From: Porphyromonadaceae bacterium CG2_30_38_12
GTDB taxonomy: Bacteria; Bacteroidota; Bacteroidia; Bacteroidales; Paludibacteraceae
Assembly (NCBI GenBank): GCA_001873635.1
Contig: MNZK01000019.1
Coordinates: 35,992 to 82,129, forward strand
Reading direction: 5' to 3'
DNA length: 46,138 nucleotides
The notes below the pieces were generated by a model. It was given only the letters and a program-made list of their open reading frames with translations. It had not been told where the DNA came from and did no database searches. Positions 42,028 to 46,138 of this stretch are shown here, piece by piece (position 1 is the first letter of the stretch; the number at the start of each line of letters is the position of its first letter). A program made the position numbers and the translations under genes.

Positions 42028-44640
42028 TCATTTACCACGAATGATGCGTTTTATGTCGTTAAGTTTATTGAGGGCTTCCACGGGGGTGAGGTTGTTGATG
42101 TCTAAGTGTTTTATTTCGTCGCGTATTTGTTCCAGCACGGGGTCGTCCAATTGAAAGAAGCTAAGCTGCATGCCTTCGCGGTGTTCGGCAATGCCACTAA
42201 CCGGTTTTGAAACTGCCGATTGGCGGTTGTCGGTTTCCAAGTCTTTGAGGATTTGCTCGGAGCGTTTCACAATGCTTAAAGGCATACCAGCCATTTTTGC
42301 CACGTGAATACCAAAGCTGTGGGCACTGCCACCTTGCACCAATTTGCGAAGGAAAATCACTTTTTTATCTACTTCTTTCACCGATACGTTGTAGTTTTTG
42401 ATGCGTGGAAAAGATTTTTCCATTTCGTTCAGTTCGTGGTAGTGTGTGGCAAATAAGGTTTTGGCTTTGCAGCTTGGGTGTTCGTGAATATACTCCACAA
42501 TTGCCCACGCTATGGAAATGCCATCGTAGGTGCTGGTGCCGCGTCCCAGCTCATCGAAAAGCACCAAACTACGGCTCGAAAGGTTGTTCAGGATACTGGC
42601 GGCTTCGTTCATCTCCACCATAAAGGTCGATTCGCCTTGTGAAATATTATCGCTCGCCCCAACGCGAGTAAAAATTTTATCCACCACACCAATGCGAGCA
42701 CTTTGCACCGGCACAAAGCACCCAATTTGAGCCATGAGCGTTATCAATGCCGTTTGGCGAAGCAAAGCAGATTTACCCGCCATGTTGGGTCCGGTAATTA
42801 TTATAATTTGTTGTGTTTCGGTGTCCAAATATACATCGTTGGCAATATAGCTTTCGCCCACAGGGAGCTGCTTTTCAATCACTGGATGGCGTCCCTGTTT
42901 GATGTCGAGCACATCGTTGTCGAGCACTTCAGGACGCACATAGTTGTTTTCGGCCGATACTTTGGTGAATGACAGCAAACAATCTAATTGCGCTATCATG
43001 TTGGAATTGAGTTGAATAGCTGTAATGTAATCGGCTAAGGCAATGACCAACTCTCCGAAAAGGCGTGTTTCAATTGCTAAAATTTTTTCTTCGGCACCCA
43101 GTATTTTTTCTTCATATTCTTTTAGTTCCTGCGTAATGTAGCGTTCGGCATTCACCAAGGTTTGCTTGCGAATCCATGTTTCGGGCACTTTGTCCTTGTG
43201 GGCATTGCGCACTTCAATGTAGTAGCCAAACACGTTGTTGAAATGTATTTTAAGGCTCGGAATGCCCGTTGCTTCACTTTCGCGTTCCTGAATGCGTTGT
43301 AAAAATTCTTTGCCGGAATGCGCCAACATGCGAAGCTCATCCAAATCGGCATCGATACCGTGGCGCACAATGCCCCCTTTGCTTATCAGGATCGGTGGGT
43401 CGTTTTGAATTTCTTTTTCAATTTTTTCGGCAATAATATGACAGGCATTGAGCTGGTCGGCTATTTTCTGGAGGCTCACATTATCAGTGCTTCCACAAGC
43501 CGTTTTAATGGGTTCGATAGCTTTCAGCGCCACTTTGAGTTGCACCACTTCGCGCGGATTTATTCGTCCCACAGCTACTTTTGAAATGATGCGTTCGAGG
43601 TCGCCAATGAGCGAAATGTTTTGCTCCAACAATTCTTTGAGTTGCGGATTTCTGAAAAAAAACTCCACCACGCTAAGGCGTTCGTTGATTGGTTTCACAT
43701 TTTTAAGCGGAAAAGCAATCCATCGTTTCAGCAGTCGTGCTCCCATAGGGCTTATGGTTTTATCCAATATGTCCACCAATGTTTTAGCGCCTTCGTTTAT
43801 GGATCCATAAAGTTCCAAGTTACGTACGGTGAAACGGTCGAGCCATACATACCTATCCTCTTCAATGCGAGCTAATTGTGTGATGTGACCCGTTTGCTGA
43901 TGATGGGTGAGGTCTAAGTAATGCAAAATAGCACCTGCCGCCACCACGCCATTAGCCAGATTTTCCACACCAAAGCCTTTCAGATTTTTTGTTTCAAAAT
44001 GTTTCAGCAAACGTTCGTTAGCCGATTCGGGCATAAAAGCCCAGTCCTCGAGCGCATAGGTGAAAAATTTAGTGCCAAAAAGCGTTTCAAATTCTTTGCG
44101 TTTGTTGCGGTCGAAAAGCACTTCTTTGGGTGCAAAGCTATTGAGCAATTTATCAATATACTCGGCATTGCCTTCGGCTACTAAAAACTCACCAGTAGAA
44201 ATGTCCAAAAACGAAATTCCAACTTGCTGTTTGTTGATGTACACACTTGCCACAAAATTGTTTTCCTTATGGTTTAGCGTTGTGTCGCTATACGAAACGC
44301 CTGGCGTTACAAGCTCGGTAACACCACGTTTCACTATTTTTTTTGTCAGTTTGGGATCTTCCAATTGGTCGCAAATGGCTACTCGCTTACCCGCACGCAC
44401 TAATTTTGGCAAGTATGTGTCCAAAGCATGATGTGGAAAACCTGCAAGTTCAACGGTTTTGGCAGAACCATTGGCTCTACGGGTAAGCGTAATGCCCAGA
44501 ATTTCGGATGCTTCGATAGCGTCGGCCGAGAAGGTTTCGTAAAAATCGCCGCAACGGAAAAGCAGTATGGCATCAGGATGTTTTGCCTTGATTTCGAAAT
44601 ACTGCTTCATGAGAGGGGTTTCCACTATATCGTTTGCCAT
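42028..44640 (-). CDS. mutS: DNA mismatch repair protein MutS
   Basis: 870 residues, full length. The mismatch-reading motif GDFYETF has the F-x-E pair at Phe33 and Glu35. Connector, lever and clamp regions follow, then the ATPase domain with Walker [14 protein letters not shown], the signature loop and Walker [24 protein letters not shown] as the switch, and a C-terminal helical tail ending [19 protein letters not shown]. MutS finds base mismatches and recruits MutL. The gene is intact, so no mutator phenotype is predicted from it. Confidence 0.97.
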   Translation of the reverse strand: MANDIVETPLMKQYFEIKAKHPDAILLFRCGDFYETFSADAIEASEILGITLTRRANGSAKTVELAGFPHHALDTYLPKLVRAGKRVAICDQLEDPKLTKKIVKRGVTELVTPGVSYSDTTLNHKENNFVASVYINKQQVGISFLDISTGEFLVAEGNAEYIDKLLNSFAPKEVLFDRNKRKEFETLFGTKFFTYALEDWAFMPESANERLLKHFETKNLKGFGVENLANGVVAAGAILHYLDLTHHQQTGHITQLARIEEDRYVWLDRFTVRNLELYGSINEGAKTLVDILDKTISPMGARLLKRWIAFPLKNVKPINERLSVVEFFFRNPQLKELLEQNISLIGDLERIISKVAVGRINPREVVQLKVALKAIEPIKTACGSTDNVSLQKIADQLNACHIIAEKIEKEIQNDPPILISKGGIVRHGIDADLDELRMLAHSGKEFLQRIQERESEATGIPSLKIHFNNVFGYYIEVRNAHKDKVPETWIRKQTLVNAERYITQELKEYEEKILGAEEKILAIETRLFGELVIALADYITAIQLNSNMIAQLDCLLSFTKVSAENNYVRPEVLDNDVLDIKQGRHPVIEKQLPVGESYIANDVYLDTETQQIIIITGPNMAGKSALLRQTALITLMAQIGCFVPVQSARIGVVDKIFTRVGASDNISQGESTFMVEMNEAASILNNLSSRSLVLFDELGRGTSTYDGISIAWAIVEYIHEHPSCKAKTLFATHYHELNEMEKSFPRIKNYNVSVKEVDKKVIFLRKLVQGGSAHSFGIHVAKMAGMPLSIVKRSEQILKDLETDNRQSAVSKPVSGIAEHREGMQLSFFQLDDPVLEQIRDEIKHLDINNLTPVEALNKLNDIKRIIRGK

Positions 44641-44679
44641 ACTTTTTGTTTCGCTTTTTTTTTTACAAGACCTGAATTA

Positions 44680-45804
44680 TTAAACCTTTAGTGCGTTAAT
44701 TGCTGCGGTCATTTTAGACCAAGCGTATTTTTGTTTTTCTACTTGAATATTTTTTATAAATTTTTCCGAACGATTATTGATGTAGAAATCAACAAGTGCA
44801 TCGGCAATTTGTTTCGGCTGCACCTCTACTACATAGCCCACCTGATTGTGAGGAACTATCTCGGATAAACCGCCTACATTGGTTACTAACATGGGCTTCT
44901 CGAAGTGATAAGCTATCTGACTTACGCCACTCTGAGTAGCTGTGCGGTAGGGCTGAGCCACTATATCGGCAACACTAAAATAATTGCGCACCTCGCTGTC
45001 GGGAATAAAATGAGTGCGTAAAACAACATGATTTTCTAATTTAAACCGGGCAATGAGTGACAAATAAGGCTCAGGGTTTTCGTAAAATTCACCGGCAACA
45101 ATCAACTTTAACGGAAAAGCGCGCAAGCGTTCGTCGGCAAAAGCTTCCAAAAGCAAATCCAACCCTTTGTAATCGCGAATAAAACCAAAAAAAAGGATGT
45201 AAGAAACATACTCACGCAAACCAAGATAAAGAGCTGCTTGCTGCTTTTGAAGTGGTGCACCGTAATGGTCATAAATAGGATGAGGCGAGATGGCAATAGG
45301 TTTGTTGCTTTTGTCGAAGTGCCGTATGTCAGCTTCGACAGATGCTGCCATGGCTACAAAGCCATCCATGGCTTGCACAAAATATGAAGGAAAAAGCCTG
45401 TCCAACAAAGTAGGTTCGTGGGGTATCATGTTGTGAATGAGGGCAATATTTTTTGTTTTTGAGCTACGCACCATGCGAGCAATAGTTCCAAAACAGGGTG
45501 CCATAAATGCCATCCAATAACAAAAAATAACACGGTCGGGTTTCAACTGCTTTATTTTATTGCCCGTAGCTATCCATGATAAGGGATACATAGAGTTGAT
45601 TGAACGCGTAATTTTTAAATCGGCAGGTTGCGGCTCAGCAGATAGTTGCGTAACACCCGGGAACAAAAACGACGGATATTGCAATGTAAATGTAAAGACC
45701 TCAACCTCATGCCCCTCGTGTTTGAATTGACGCGCCAGCCTTTCGTTGAACGATGCCAAACCACCTCGGTAGGGATAGGTAGTTCCTACGATAACAATCT
45801 TCAT
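44680..45804 (-). CDS. Glycosyltransferase family 4 protein
   Basis: 374 residues from ATG 45804; the longer frame to 45840 overlaps a promoter. GT-B fold: N-terminal VIVGTTYPYRGGLASFNERLA is the acceptor-domain glycine loop, and the C-terminal donor domain has ILFFGFIRDYKGLDLLLEAF, DIVAQPYRTATQSGVSQIAY (an E-x7-E-like region replaced by Q-S-G) and GGLSEIVPHNQVGYVV. It most likely transfers a nucleotide sugar for surface polysaccharide or glycolipid. Neither donor nor acceptor can be named. It stands alone between mutS (39 bases) and its own promoter. Confidence 0.9.
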   Translation of the reverse strand: MKIVIVGTTYPYRGGLASFNERLARQFKHEGHEVEVFTFTLQYPSFLFPGVTQLSAEPQPADLKITRSINSMYPLSWIATGNKIKQLKPDRVIFCYWMAFMAPCFGTIARMVRSSKTKNIALIHNMIPHEPTLLDRLFPSYFVQAMDGFVAMAASVEADIRHFDKSNKPIAISPHPIYDHYGAPLQKQQAALYLGLREYVSYILFFGFIRDYKGLDLLLEAFADERLRAFPLKLIVAGEFYENPEPYLSLIARFKLENHVVLRTHFIPDSEVRNYFSVADIVAQPYRTATQSGVSQIAYHFEKPMLVTNVGGLSEIVPHNQVGYVVEVQPKQIADALVDFYINNRSEKFIKNIQVEKQKYAWSKMTAAINALKV

Positions 45805-45829
45805 GAATTCATTTTTTTTGTTGGAAGTG

Positions 45830-45858
45830 CAAAGGTACAAAAAAAATGGCGGAGCAAA
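45830..45858 (-). promoter_or_regulatory. Promoter for the glycosyltransferase gene
   Basis: On the minus strand TTTG (45858-45855), 17 bases, then TACCTTTG (45837-45830). It fixes the start codon at 45804. Confidence 0.7.
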
Positions 45859-46063
45859 AAAGTAAGGTTGAAAAGATGTTTAGCTCATTTTTTCGTACTA
45901 AATAGGAAATTTTATGATAAAAAATTTGAATACTCCACAAAAAAGCATTTAATTTGCATTGTATTTGAAAAAATGCAGGGAAAAAACTCAAAAACGAAAA
46001 GTCTCAAACAAAGTTTGACTTTCGAGATTAAATGAAACAAATAAATTTATTAAATAATTCACA
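45841..46063. other. Intergenic region before the last gene
   Basis: A-rich sequence. A bulged hairpin (caaac / gtttg with aaagt / acttt outside) lies at 45998-46022 about 40 bases before the next ATG. No open frame, and no clear plus-strand promoter box was found. Confidence 0.4.
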
Positions 46064-46138
46064 ATGAAAAGCTTCGTAAAAAACCTCGGTCCGCTTATAA
46101 TGCTCATTGGCGTAGCAATTTTGGCTACTTATTTCTTT
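46064..46138 (+). CDS. Small membrane protein (3' partial, cut by window end)
   Basis: Starts at ATG 46064 and runs off the window after 25 codons. The visible part MKSFVKNLGPLIMLIGVAIL begins a membrane helix and matches, from memory, short hydrophobic proteins of Bacteroidetes whose function is unknown. The frame is below usual length limits here because it is truncated. Confidence 0.65.
   Translation, partial: MKSFVKNLGPLIMLIGVAILATYFF

Noticed and set aside
1-46138. Mobile elements, phage genes or horizontal islands
   Set aside because: No transposase, integrase, terminal inverted repeats or target duplications were seen, and codon use looks even across the window.

Overview
This window (about 38-40% G+C by eye) comes from a Bacteroidetes chromosome, most likely Bacteroidales or a close relative. 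The evidence is Bacteroidetes-type promoters (-7 box TAnnTTTG with TTTG/TTG about 20 bases upstream) in front of several genes, Type IX secretion C-terminal domains, a carboxypeptidase-regulatory TonB receptor, menaquinone synthesis, an enlarged signal peptidase I, an OstA-like protein and the gene order purH-mreB-mreC-mreD-mrdA-rodA. Most of it is core housekeeping sequence. No insertion sequence, phage, CRISPR array or integron was seen, and no gap between genes exceeds about 260 bases.

Layout. 1-2966: 3' part of a secreted adhesin-like protein with 19 cysteine-paired repeats and a T9SS tail. 3037-3699: exported glutaredoxin-SPOR fusion. 3885-12225: promoter, purH, the rod-shape/elongasome genes mreBCD-mrdA-rodA, and an HMGL-type aldolase, closed by a two-way terminator at 12242-12286. 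12298-17905 (minus): aroB, CoA-binding protein, dapB, lepB, a WbqC-family gene and pfkA. 18033-19714 (plus): an ArsR-controlled cassette of small cysteine-rich membrane and redox proteins. 19752-24957: two divergent outer-membrane barrel genes and a 1251-residue secreted multidomain protein. 25093-28250 (minus): HAD phosphatase, ribF, mazG, dtd and an unlisted 58-residue gene. 28254-28328: a CAT-anticodon tRNA. 28411-30970: a GatB/YqeY protein and an M3 peptidase lipoprotein. 31113-33123 (minus): prohibitin and a DUF2007-USP-USP fusion. 33386-38889 (plus): menA, a DUF167 protein, and an envelope-biogenesis trio (parvulin-like lipoprotein, SurA, OstA-like). 38913-41825 (minus): a His/Cys-rich exported protein and a TonB-dependent receptor. 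42028-45804 (minus): mutS and a glycosyltransferase. 46064-end: start of a small membrane protein.

How the genes work together. The mre block builds the cell-elongation machine: MreB filament, MreC/MreD linker, and the PBP2/RodA peptidoglycan synthase. The SurA trio serves outer-membrane protein and LPS assembly. The most system-like region is 18033-19636: a SmtB/ArsR-type palindrome (TGAA-N6-TTCA) lies inside the promoter of an ArsR repressor gene, followed by two small membrane proteins that share the motif I-G-C-x-x-G-[ST]-C, an HMA-like CxxC protein and a lipoprotein thioredoxin. I infer a thiol-based relay or detoxification module for metal(loids) or reactive sulfur. The parts are recognisable, but the joint function is not established from sequence.

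Several start codons were moved downstream of the longest open frame because a clear -7 promoter box overlaps the longer start (arsR, menA, the HAD gene, the glycosyltransferase, the parvulin-like lipoprotein and an outer-membrane barrel gene). All family calls are from reading the sequence; no database search was run.
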